DNA of 64,000 nt, taken from the NCBI GenBank assembly GCA_014804785.1, contig JAAUZD010000030.1:61723-125722 (forward strand), written 5' to 3'. The position numbers and the translations under genes were made by a program. The notes beneath the pieces were generated by a model, which ran no database searches, was not told the DNA's origin, and saw only the letters and a list, made by a program, of their open reading frames with translations. This document shows positions 37,925-47,163 of this stretch, in pieces. This stretch comes from Lachnospiraceae bacterium. Lineage in GTDB: Bacteria; Bacillota; Clostridia; Lachnospirales; Lachnospiraceae. How positions within the stretch are numbered: the first letter of the stretch is position 1; each line of letters starts with the position of its first letter.

Positions 37925-38761
37925 ATGAAGAAACACATATGTGTAGCAATATCTGTTCTGTTTATTTTGTCGCTGCAGGGATGTGGGAATAGTGGTGATT
38001 CCCACGTTACTCCTTATGAGGATGCGATGGCGGAAACGGAGAGGGATTTCAATGATGAGGCTGAAATGAACACCGAGGAAACAGCAGATGCGATATCCAT
38101 TAAATCGGATTCTGCTGAAGTTTCAGAGGAAATCGTAGTAACGCAGTCGGAAGAAACGACAGAAGCTTCCGTACAAGATGGGAAAGTGAAAGAAAAGAAA
38201 AGGTTACAAAAGTGGGAATCATATTATGCCGATGGAAGATTGGCTGACTATGGTATTTATAGTTATGACAGCGAAGGAAATGCCAAAGAGCAAGTGTATG
38301 ATAGTGGTAGTTCTTTCGGTGATTCTCTCAAATGGACTCATACTTATAGTTACGACAACGAAGGAAATGTGACACAAGAGCAACATTTTGTTAACGAAGA
38401 CGACATTCCTTTGTGGTATATAATTTATAGTTATGACAATCACGGAAACCTGAGTAAAGAACAGCAGTTTAATGCTGATGGAAGTCCTAGCGATTATTAT
38501 TACATTTATAATTATGACAATCAAGGAAACTTGATTGAAAGACAGGACTTTGCACTTGATGGAACTCTATTTTCTTGTTGCATTTATAGTTATGATGAAC
38601 AGGGGAATAGAATCCTTGAACAGTGCTATGTAAAGATTGGCGATGACGAGCAGGCATCGATTTATTACATTTATAGTTATGATGATGAAGGAAATATGAC
38701 TAAAAGTGAGTTTTATGATGCGTTCGGAAACCTCGATATGTATACAATATATACATATTAA
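37925..38761 (+). CDS. Lipoprotein with YD-type repeats
   Basis: Lipobox SLQGCGN; repeated Y(S/N)YDxxGNxxxEQ units. Confidence 0.75.
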   Translation: MKKHICVAISVLFILSLQGCGNSGDSHVTPYEDAMAETERDFNDEAEMNTEETADAISIKSDSAEVSEEIVVTQSEETTEASVQDGKVKEKKRLQKWESYYADGRLADYGIYSYDSEGNAKEQVYDSGSSFGDSLKWTHTYSYDNEGNVTQEQHFVNEDDIPLWYIIYSYDNHGNLSKEQQFNADGSPSDYYYIYNYDNQGNLIERQDFALDGTLFSCCIYSYDEQGNRILEQCYVKIGDDEQASIYYIYSYDDEGNMTKSEFYDAFGNLDMYTIYTY

Positions 38762-39121
38762 CAGCAAACAAATTTTTATAATATAATTGCAGTATATATT
38801 ATCATCCAAGTTTTTTATATCAGTGACATTATGATAAAAATTTATGGTGTAAATTAAAATTGCAGTTTGTCGGGAGAAGTAGTACTTAATAATTAGGAAA
38901 AGTCTAGGTCTTTTCTTATACTATATTTACAACGTCAAGGCATACAGGGATTATTAAATTAAAATAGTTTTATTTTTGGTAGCTAATTATCTTAACAGAC
39001 AATCAGCTACCTTTTTTCATAAACTGCCAACACAGCACCGAAAGAACGAGGTATCAGAAATAATTGAAAGTAAGAATGACACAAGCGAAAAATGGGATTT
39101 TAAAACGTGGGGAGGACAGAG

Positions 39122-39162
39122 AAAACCGCCCTTTGTACATTGGCGAGTGTCGGGGCGGTTTT
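39122..39162. terminator. GC-rich hairpin, probable terminator
   Basis: AAAACCGCCC ... GGGGCGGTTTT. Confidence 0.6.
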
Positions 39163-39194
39163 CGTGTGAGACAAAATAAAAATATATCCTGTTT

Positions 39195-39315
39195 TGGACT
39201 GTTGCCATTTATAGCGATTGTACTTTGTCAGTAGGGTATTCTGCAATACCTTTGAAAAGTTGATGCTTTTTTCCTCACAAAGAGTATTCAGCCACATGGG
39301 GATGCTTAAAGTTTT
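39195..39315 (-). pseudogene. Fragment of a second HicB-like C-terminal ribbon-helix-helix domain
   Basis: KKTLSIPMWLNTLCEEKSINFSKVLQNTLLTKYN parallels IKTNITLPAWLKRIAEEQKVNYSRLLETALIDYL of the adjacent hicB. Confidence 0.6.
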
Positions 39316-39323
39316 TTTCTGCC

Positions 39324-39737
39324 TTATTGTCTGCCGGACATAGGTATTTGCAGATAATCAATCAGGGCAGTTTCCAAAAGCCGGGAATAGTTTACCTTTT
39401 GTTCCTCTGCAATTCTTTTCAACCATGCCGGAAGAGTGATGTTTGTTTTGATACGTTCATTATCTTTTTTCATGCGGAATAAATCAGGATGAATAGTAAC
39501 TGGCATTATAACATTCCCCTCTGTATCTTCTTTGGACAGATTCACGGATGGAGTAGGAATTTCCTCATTGTCACATTCCATACTGTACACATGAAGGCTT
39601 GCGGCTTCTGCTGCCATGCGTGAAGCTTCTTCCAGATTGTTCCCAAAGCTGATACATCCGGGTAAATCAGGGAAGTAAATGCTATATGCGCCGTCTGCTG
39701 ATGGTTCAAAAACTGCAAGATAAGTTAAATTCTGCAT
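39324..39737 (-). CDS. hicB: HicB family antitoxin
   Basis: YLAVFEPSADGAYSIYFPDLPGCISFGNNLEEASRMAAEAASLH plus C-terminal RHH. Confidence 0.9.
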   Translation of the reverse strand: MQNLTYLAVFEPSADGAYSIYFPDLPGCISFGNNLEEASRMAAEAASLHVYSMECDNEEIPTPSVNLSKEDTEGNVIMPVTIHPDLFRMKKDNERIKTNITLPAWLKRIAEEQKVNYSRLLETALIDYLQIPMSGRQ

Positions 39738-39776
39738 AAATAACGCTCCTTTCTATGAGAACAGCAGGCAGTAGGG

Positions 39777-39946
39777 CTATTTAAGCCCTGCCTGCTTGTA
39801 AATGCTGTTTAGCGTTCCCGGCTTCAGATCGCTACTGTGACCTTTCCGGGCTTTGTTGGGTGCTTCAGGCTTATGTGTGAACCTTCTTGATTGGTAATGT
39901 ACCATCCATCTTTACGAAGCATCTTTAGTATTTCCCGAACTGTCAT
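39777..39946 (-). pseudogene. hicA: hicA toxin with small internal deletion and frameshift
   Basis: MTVREILKMLRKDGWYITNQEGSHISLKHPTKPGKVTVA then frame change to SDLKPGTLNSIYKQAGLK*. Confidence 0.85.
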
Positions 39947-40379
39947 TTTGTTTTCTCCTTATATTATGTATTATGCGCCTTTTTTATGCGCACGTCAATG
40001 AGCTTACGTATAAAATGTGCGTATAGATACAAAATGTCATTTTTTAGAAATAGTTTATAAAATTTTTGTACTCACCTCTTTTTAGTACATGATTGATTTT
40101 ATCATTGTTTGTCATGTTTCAAGATTAGATTAAAAACGGCATTTTCACAATTTGAATATGTTTTTTCTTTTTATCTTTCTTTTTCTTATTTTATAAAAAA
40201 AGTACAGAAAGAGGTACAGAAAAGATATAAATAATATTAGCGAAGAAACTGTAAAAGGTGACTTTGCTTTTTTAATACTTATTGTATGGCTTATATGATG
40301 TAAAAATGGTACGTTCTACCTTCCCAAGTGTTAGATAATAGAATCAAGGAAAGGAAGAAAGGGAAAGGATTGGGAAACC

Positions 40380-40599
40380 ATAGGGTTGGACAAACAAATG
40401 TTGAAGCTCCTGCTAGGCTTATTAGGGATATGGTAAGGGAGGGTATCAGGGAAGAGTTAGTAATTTGCAGATTGGCGGTGGACAAATAAAAGTGGCTGTG
40501 CAGGTAAATGGCGCTGATCTGGCACAAGTAACCCTTGATGATTTCCATTCTGAAATGAACCGTCAGGGCTATAATGTGGATTTGTTGGGATATACATAA
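40380..40599 (+). pseudogene. Phage tail tape-measure protein C-terminal remnant
   Basis: VEAPARLIRDMVREGIREEL (one frame) then NLQIGGGQIKVAVQVNGADLAQVTLDDFHSEMNRQGYNVDLLGYT* (40465-40599). Confidence 0.5.
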
Positions 40600-40820
40600 T
40601 GGATAGGGGATTTTCTCAGTGATAGAAATTCAGAAAGACATTCAATATTAAAGTAAAGAGAACTGTCGTGCTGTTATAAAGTTATAAGGACCGTAAAGAA
40701 AGGGGGAGTTTACAAAAATCATATATTTGATTACTTAGAGGGGGCTCAGGCACTCTCTTTTTATTCCCTTTTCCAATAATAGCTGCTATGATGTAGGTAT
40801 TTAGGAAAGGTAGAAGATGT

Positions 40821-41753
40821 ATGAATATTAATGAAGAATACGCAATGGAATTGTTACTTGCTAATCATTCTCATGGTTCTGAAATAGGCGGTGGATATGG
40901 CACTTGTTTTATGTATGAGTGCCAAATAACAAACCCAGAAAGGCTTGATAAGTGGCTTTTAAATAACGGATATTTGAGAGAACCGACTATTGAGGAAACA
41001 TTATCGCGCTATAAAGTTCCAGAATTAAAAGAATTTCTATCTAAAAATGATATGAAAGTTACTGGAAAGAAAGCAGAACTCGTAGAAAGGCTTGTGTCCG
41101 CATTGTCGGAAAATGATATAGAAACACTTATGAAATCTGATAAACGATATTTTCTATCAGAAAAAGGAATGGAACATTACCGAGAAAATATTGATTTATA
41201 TGAATTGCATCGAAATTGGAAATATAGATTACGCCTTGATGAATATTTTAAGTATAGAAAATCAAATGGAGTTATAAGAGATTTTTACGAAATAGCATAC
41301 TTAGCATTAAAAGAACGCATGGAAAAAGGCGATATGGATATGAAAAATCCGTATAGGCTGACAAGTTTTGATTTTGCGAACTTCTCTGAAATATGTGAGA
41401 GATTAGAGGTAAATAATGATGCAGTTAAAGCTATCTTGATAAAGTTATATTTTGATTCTAACCTTTTAAACACTTCTCTATTTCCATTTGATAAGGATAT
41501 GCTTGAAATGCACGGTGTTGAGGATATATGTAGCAGAATACAAGCCAATTCTTTGTTTAATCCATATACCACACAAAGAATTGTGTCATTGTCAGAATTT
41601 TATTCTGAATATATGGTAGATGATATATACAATTTTTATTGGAAGGTAAACAGAATGCCACTGCTTCACAGACACTCGCTGATTTGGCAGGATGCAAGAG
41701 TGTTCGTGAACTGCAAGAGGTTATTGCAGAGGAACGGGCAGCCGGAGCAGTGA
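40821..41753 (+). CDS. SAP-domain protein, 3' end probably truncated
   Basis: YKVPELKEFLSKNDMKVTGKKAELVERLVSAL (SAP); last about 38 codons are an out-of-frame reading of the overlapping 94-aa ORF. Confidence 0.65.
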   Translation: MNINEEYAMELLLANHSHGSEIGGGYGTCFMYECQITNPERLDKWLLNNGYLREPTIEETLSRYKVPELKEFLSKNDMKVTGKKAELVERLVSALSENDIETLMKSDKRYFLSEKGMEHYRENIDLYELHRNWKYRLRLDEYFKYRKSNGVIRDFYEIAYLALKERMEKGDMDMKNPYRLTSFDFANFSEICERLEVNNDAVKAILIKLYFDSNLLNTSLFPFDKDMLEMHGVEDICSRIQANSLFNPYTTQRIVSLSEFYSEYMVDDIYNFYWKVNRMPLLHRHSLIWQDARVFVNCKRLLQRNGQPEQ

Positions 41754-41923
41754 TTCTTTCAACATGTAGACGTGGAGGCGGATATTTTTTGCCAATTCCA
41801 GGGAATAAGTGCGAAGTTGTGGAGTATATCCAAACATTAAAGAACCGCGCAAAGAATACACTGGTAGCCATAGAGTCAGCAAAGGCTTATCTAAGGCAGT
41901 TGGATGGTGAGGAAAACGAATAA
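41639..41923 (+). CDS. Phage-like regulatory protein or its fragment
   Basis: ASQTLADLAGCKSVRELQEVIAEERAAGAVILSTCRRGGGYFLPIPGNKCEVVEYIQTLKNRAKNTLVAIESAKAYLRQLDGEENE. Confidence 0.5.
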   Translation: MEGKQNATASQTLADLAGCKSVRELQEVIAEERAAGAVILSTCRRGGGYFLPIPGNKCEVVEYIQTLKNRAKNTLVAIESAKAYLRQLDGEENE

Positions 41924-42154
41924 TCATTTTGAGATTAGCCTAGAGAGAATCGGGGTGTGGTGACGAAGCAAAAAACTTGCACACTTTCATGTAAAATCAA
42001 ACAATGGAAACAAGCCGCAATGTATATGTCCGACACACAAAGATGATTAGGCATCTTTGACCATCGCAGAAGGAAATGTTTCTGCCATGCTTTGTTGTCC
42101 TGCTATCGAGATGGCGGTTTTATCTCAAATTTATCTTAATTCAACAGAATTTCT

Positions 42155-42194
42155 AAAAAGCACTCAATGCCTTAATCGGTATCGGGTGCTTTTT
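42155..42194. terminator. Hairpin, probable terminator
   Basis: AAAAAGCACTC ... GGGTGCTTTTT. Confidence 0.5.
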
Positions 42195-42434
42195 GCTGCT
42201 TAAAATTAGTAATTGCGAAATCTTTTCAGTTGCAGCAATATCTTTCATTTCTTTAGCCCCTAAAAGATATTGCAGATTCCGCAGCCTCTAAAAGGTATTC
42301 GGAGTTTTTTGAGTCCATAAAAAGCATTTAGAGATAAAGAGCATGGCGAGATTTCCAAGACCTTAAAAAGTAACCTGTCATTTCTGACACCCTAAAAGAG
42401 CGCATCCTGTTGCAACTTGTCAAGTACATATTCA

Positions 42435-42635
42435 TCATTTTTCATCACTTTTTCTTGGTCTGCACTGTTTTCCATGCTCTAAATCATGGAGTATAACACG
42501 CTTTAGCTTATCCTCTACTCTTTGGGTACTTGTAGCAGAAAAATGTACCTCGACTAAATATCTTTTTTTTTCAATCTTCTGTTGTAAACAGGGCGTTAAT
42601 CGCCCTGTGGTGTTAGTTTGAATGTTGTCACCCAT
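42435..42635 (-). CDS. Transposon-encoded TnpW-like protein
   Basis: TNTTGRLTPCLQQKIEKKRYLVEVHFSATSTQRVEDKLKRVILHDLE. Confidence 0.75.
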   Translation of the reverse strand: MGDNIQTNTTGRLTPCLQQKIEKKRYLVEVHFSATSTQRVEDKLKRVILHDLEHGKQCRPRKSDEK

Positions 42636-42651
42636 TGTTCCTCCTTAATGG

Positions 42652-42692
42652 CAAAAAAATAGAGCATATAGATTCAGTTTTCTATATGCTCT
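42652..42692 (-). terminator. Intrinsic terminator of the Rpn-type gene
   Basis: Minus strand AGAGCATATAG...CTATATGCTCTATTTTTTT. Confidence 0.75.
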
Positions 42693-42731
42693 AACGCTGT
42701 TACTGTATTTGATTTTGATTGATAGGATTGA

Positions 42732-43565
42732 TTATGCTAACTGCATTGATTGACCTGCTAATTCTTTTATTGTATCAAGGGATAACTCTGTATAGTCAGC
42801 TATATCTTCTAATGACATCTTACCTGCTTTGATCATGCGAATAGCCATTTTTTTTGCCTTATTCAACTCAGCTTCATTCCTCATATCCTCCATAATCTTA
42901 CACATAGTCGCCACTCCTTTCTCGTCCTGCTTGAAGTATCTCGCTTTTTTAGCAAGTACCTCATAATTCATATCATCGGGATTAGTACATGAAAAATCGT
43001 GCATTAGCTTTCCGATTTCATCGTTGCCCCTATACTTCCCATTAACATATAGAATATGCGAACCGTCACCAAACAATACCTTATTTTCCCCGATAGTAAC
43101 AAATCTTTCTACTGGATATATCGGCTGATTTCCTTTCATCACATCATTTTCTGTAATAAAAATAACATAACTGTCGGGGATGTCCTCCGTATCATCTCCA
43201 GACTTTAATATATGTGCGTCTAGCAAACTGCTGTTGTGTCTTGCTCTTTTTGCTCCTGCTCCTACATCTGACCTTTGGATTTCTACATCAAATTCCTTGT
43301 CGGTGCTGTCAACTGCATGAACATCTAAAATGGCAGAACGTCCATGTAAATTTTTCAAAAGTTCCTGTGTCTGAACCGATTTAATTTTTATGTCCTCTCG
43401 TCTTAAATCAATCCGAAGTATCAGTTCCACGCCTTCAAAATTATCTGCAAGGCAGACAGTCATAAAATCATCGTCCATATATCGGAGTGATTTCAAACGC
43501 TCTAAATCCTGCTCGTGTGTCTGCTCCGTTGTATTCAAAATATCACCTTCTTTCGCTGTTTTCAT
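42732..43565 (-). CDS. Rpn/PD-(D/E)XK nuclease family putative transposase
   Basis: RSAILDVHAVDSTDKEFDVEIQRSDVGAGAKRARHNSSLLDAHIL. Confidence 0.9.
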   Translation of the reverse strand: MKTAKEGDILNTTEQTHEQDLERLKSLRYMDDDFMTVCLADNFEGVELILRIDLRREDIKIKSVQTQELLKNLHGRSAILDVHAVDSTDKEFDVEIQRSDVGAGAKRARHNSSLLDAHILKSGDDTEDIPDSYVIFITENDVMKGNQPIYPVERFVTIGENKVLFGDGSHILYVNGKYRGNDEIGKLMHDFSCTNPDDMNYEVLAKKARYFKQDEKGVATMCKIMEDMRNEAELNKAKKMAIRMIKAGKMSLEDIADYTELSLDTIKELAGQSMQLA

Positions 43566-43696
43566 TATATATCAGACAATGCCCTTTGGAAACTGATTTT
43601 TTCGTGAAATTTTCTTAGTTTTCTATACATTCTAACGCTGTGCTACTTATTCTGTTGTGATTATGGTAATGGTTATTTAGACAAACACAAATTTTA

Positions 43697-44314
43697 TCAT
43701 TTTACTTTCCTGGCAACAATTTTGTTTGATGCGTGCAAATGTTTCGGCACATTTGGATGTTCATCTTCAAACACATACGATTTAAACTGCAATATTTCCC
43801 AATCAGCATACAATTCTTTGACTTCCTCATCTTTTGCTAGACCAATTGCAAATGGCGCAATATCTTTAGATGCTGGTACAGTATCTGTGAATATTTGAAT
43901 GATATGAATACCACCTATATTTGTATATTCTTTCGCATTATTTATAAATCTTTTCCACCCATTCTTGGTTACAAAATGTAATGTTCCGAAACAGGTAATC
44001 ATATCATAACACTGTTCAAATTGATATGTAGTTAAATCTGCTACAAATGCGTTTACTTGCACATTGGATAATTCACATATATGTTTTAACTTCGCAATCG
44101 CATGTTCAGACAGGTCAAACGCATCAACATGATGTCCCTGTTTGGCTAAATATATGGCATTTTGCCCCTCTCCACACCCTACATCCAATACCTTTGACGG
44201 ATTGCCAATTAAGTGTTCAAATTCAGCAATGGTTGAATTAGGTTTATTGGAAAATGTAATGGTATCATATTCCTGATACGATTTTTCCCAAAAGGGAACT
44301 AAATTATCACTCAT
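43697..44314 (-). CDS. Class I SAM-dependent methyltransferase
   Basis: VLDVGCGEGQNAIYLAKQGHHVDAFDLSEHAI. Confidence 0.9.
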   Translation of the reverse strand: MSDNLVPFWEKSYQEYDTITFSNKPNSTIAEFEHLIGNPSKVLDVGCGEGQNAIYLAKQGHHVDAFDLSEHAIAKLKHICELSNVQVNAFVADLTTYQFEQCYDMITCFGTLHFVTKNGWKRFINNAKEYTNIGGIHIIQIFTDTVPASKDIAPFAIGLAKDEEVKELYADWEILQFKSYVFEDEHPNVPKHLHASNKIVARKVK

Positions 44315-44369
44315 ATTTTCCCTCCATCAATTACCGATTTGTATTTTGAATAGGATAGCACAATCACGC

Positions 44370-45983
44370 TCATATTTCTATCACATTTTTATCAAATTTC
44401 TTCCTCCCTCTGTTTCGCGCCTTACTCTGTTGTTTATTATGCTGTCGGCTCTCGTTGTGAAGCTCCCGTTCAAAGTTCTTCTTGTTATAGCTGATTACTT
44501 CAGCATACGCCAATTCTGTTGCGGTCTTTGACTTCTCCTTGCTGATACTGTCATACTCTGATTGCAAAGACTGTATCTCTGCTTTCCATTGTTTCGGCGT
44601 TATTTTTTCACCCTGCTGTAAAAGGCTCTGCATGCGTGCCTTTAATTCGGGGTACTTCGATAAGCTGTCCTTATGCTCCTTATCGTATTTTATTTTGGTA
44701 AGTCCTTTGAGTGATTCGCTTTCTTTATAGGCGGCTTGGACTGGCGCATAGAGGGCATACATTTTTGACAGTTCCTTTAATCGGTTTAGTTTCTGCCCCT
44801 TTGATAAATGTACCGTATCAAGCTGTTGGTATTTCTGTTCTTTATCCACTGTGAATTTCATAAGGCTCTCAAAGCTGTCAATCCTCCTTGCAGTGATGAA
44901 TTTCTCCGCATTGTCGACTGACTGCAGGGCAGTTCTGTCGGATATTTTTCTTAGGTGTTTTCCGTTGACAATCGGTAAATCTAACCTGCCTTTCCTTTCT
45001 GCAACCTTTGCAATTATTTCAAGGACTTCATTCTTCACGCTGACTGCCGCATTTCTAATCTTGGCGTACTGTACGCTGTGTACTTTCTGCTCGGCAAGTT
45101 CAAGTGTTGCCTTTGCCTGCTCCAATCTCATGTTGCGCTCCATGATTTCCCGATTGATGTTTCCCCTCTCGGTCTGTATGCCCTTGCGCTCTAAAGCGTT
45201 GGCAGTCGCCCCGATATGGATTGTCGGCTCCTTGTCAATCCCCTGCTCCTTAAAGGAGCGATGTTCCCAATGAACCGCAATCCCTAACTGCTCATTGGTT
45301 GCATTGATTGTATCAGCTAAATCCTTGCGCCACATTTTGGCGTTCTCCATGCTGTTCCAGTCGGTGCTTTCTACGGTCTGGCATTTCCACTGTTTGCGGT
45401 TTCGCTTATTCACTTTCTGCTGTCCTGTCTTTTTGTCAATGAGGGGAACACGCTCCCCGTTTTCATCAAGGACATAAACCTTTTTTGTCTTTGCTCCCCA
45501 CTCCCCATTTTCAGTGAGAGGGCGCATGGTAAGCAAAACATGGATATGGAGATTGCGCTGTCCTTTGTCATTCTCGCTGTCATGGATTGCCCAGTCCGCA
45601 CACATTCCCTTGTCAACAAAATTTCTCTGCACATAATCCCTCACGACTTCCTCTGCAAGTTCATAACTCCATTCGTTGGGGAGCGACGCTTTCAACATTC
45701 TCGCAAGCTGTGACTTCTGCCCTTTCTCTGACAGTTCAACGGTGTTCCATAAAGTGGCTCGGTCTGCATATTCTTTAGGCGCATTGGGCGGGAGCGTGAT
45801 TTCACTGTGAACTAAATCTTCGTGGTATTTGGGGCGGTAAGTCTGTCCGTCATACCCGCTCACAAGAACGCTCCTGCTGATATAGGACGCTTTTTCAACT
45901 GCCGACTGTCCTTTGCTCCTCTTGACTATGGAAAAACGTGTGCTTGCCTGTTTAAAATGTGTGCTATGGTAGAACTTCCCCAT
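44370..45983 (-). CDS. MobA/MobL family relaxase
   Basis: SKGQSAVEKASYISR...GMCADWAIHDSENDKGQRNLHIHVLLTMRPL (HxH). Confidence 0.92.
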   Translation of the reverse strand: MGKFYHSTHFKQASTRFSIVKRSKGQSAVEKASYISRSVLVSGYDGQTYRPKYHEDLVHSEITLPPNAPKEYADRATLWNTVELSEKGQKSQLARMLKASLPNEWSYELAEEVVRDYVQRNFVDKGMCADWAIHDSENDKGQRNLHIHVLLTMRPLTENGEWGAKTKKVYVLDENGERVPLIDKKTGQQKVNKRNRKQWKCQTVESTDWNSMENAKMWRKDLADTINATNEQLGIAVHWEHRSFKEQGIDKEPTIHIGATANALERKGIQTERGNINREIMERNMRLEQAKATLELAEQKVHSVQYAKIRNAAVSVKNEVLEIIAKVAERKGRLDLPIVNGKHLRKISDRTALQSVDNAEKFITARRIDSFESLMKFTVDKEQKYQQLDTVHLSKGQKLNRLKELSKMYALYAPVQAAYKESESLKGLTKIKYDKEHKDSLSKYPELKARMQSLLQQGEKITPKQWKAEIQSLQSEYDSISKEKSKTATELAYAEVISYNKKNFERELHNESRQHNKQQSKARNRGRKKFDKNVIEI

Positions 45984-46074
45984 TTGTAAGTGTTTTTAAT
46001 TTCCCTGTTCTGCCACAATCCCACACCTAACTGCGCTTGGTGGTAGCAGGTACGGGGATATGTTCATCTGATAG

Positions 46075-46683
46075 CTATGCCGTAATCTGATACGGTCCGT
46101 AGCCTTCAAGCGTCATTCGGAATATCCGTCTGACAATAGGCGCTGCCACTTCATCAATTACCCATTTGTTTTTATCTTCGCTGTCTTTCAGATAATCATA
46201 TGGCGGACTGCTCGCAACGTGCTTTCCGCTTTCGCCTTTTGCCTTAAATGTGGACTTGATTTTTTTGCTGATGTCCTTAGCATAGTATTCATTGATTACA
46301 TCTCGGAACGGAAGGAAATCGTCATCAAATCCCGAACCTGTGTCAACGCCCTCGTTGACTGCAATCAGTCTTACATTCGCCCTGCGCAACTGTTCCCGCA
46401 ACATTCCCATTTGCACATAATTCCTTCCCAGACGGCTCATATCTTTCACAATGATAGTTCCGATATTTCCCCTTTCCACTTCAGCAAGCATGGCTTGCAA
46501 TCCTTCCCGCTCAAAGGTCGTGCCCGATATTCCGTCATCGGTAAAGTAGCGTATGCCCGTAAAACCGTTCTTTTCCGCATAATCCTCAAGCATTGCCTTT
46601 GGGTTGGATATGCTGTTGCTCTCGCCCTGCAACTCGTCATCATGGCTCAATCTCTCGTATAGTGCTGTTAATTCGTGACTCAT
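46075..46683 (-). pseudogene. Large serine recombinase, truncated and with downstream stops
   Basis: ALYERLSHDDELQGESNSISNPKAMLEDYAEKNGF...MSRLGRNYVQMGMLREQL; frame ends at GYGPYQITA* though related residues (LSDEHIPVPA; GVGLWQNREIKNTYKWGSSTIAH) follow in other frames to about 45960. Confidence 0.8.
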
Positions 46684-46962
46684 AACCAATTCCCTCCTTT
46701 CCGCCAGTACCGCATAAATAGCATATATGATAGCAGGATTCAAGAGTCAAACGCACGTTTATTGTAAGGCGATTGCAAAAGTTGCCGTCTAGCTTCTGGC
46801 TATGGTTTAAAAGGGTCAAAAATCTTGAAATTTAATTTTTTTAAATTTTAACATTGACCTAAATACAAATTTTAAGGAAGGGTCATTACTTAGGAAAAGA
46901 GTATTTTTAAACGCATGTTGGTTTTTTTTGCAAGCCATTAAGGAACTAGAACATATTCTTTC

Positions 46963-47148
46963 TTATGATGTAAGAACTATGCTTATAAATCTTTCTTGTT
47001 CTTTAAATGCCCAATTGAATTCATGGAGAATAGAGCCATCGGATAATTTCCTTGCTCCATTATATGTGTATTGAAAAGAATTACCATTCAGTAAAATTTT
47101 ATTTTCAATATCGCAGGAATCACTTAGATACCCTGACATAGATATCAC
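46963..47148 (-). CDS. Small hypothetical protein
   Basis: 61-aa ORF, no recognised family. Confidence 0.3.
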   Translation of the reverse strand: MISMSGYLSDSCDIENKILLNGNSFQYTYNGARKLSDGSILHEFNWAFKEQERFISIVLTS

Positions 47149-47163
47149 TTCCTTTTAGGGATA

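Noticed and set aside
39324-39946. Functional HicAB toxin-antitoxin system
   Set aside because: The toxin frame is disrupted, so it cannot be called functional.
42254-42400. CRISPR array
   Set aside because: Recurring unit is only about 8 bp, spacing is irregular, and no cas genes are present; the PD-(D/E)XK/helicase at 14745 is a DinG-type protein, not Cas.
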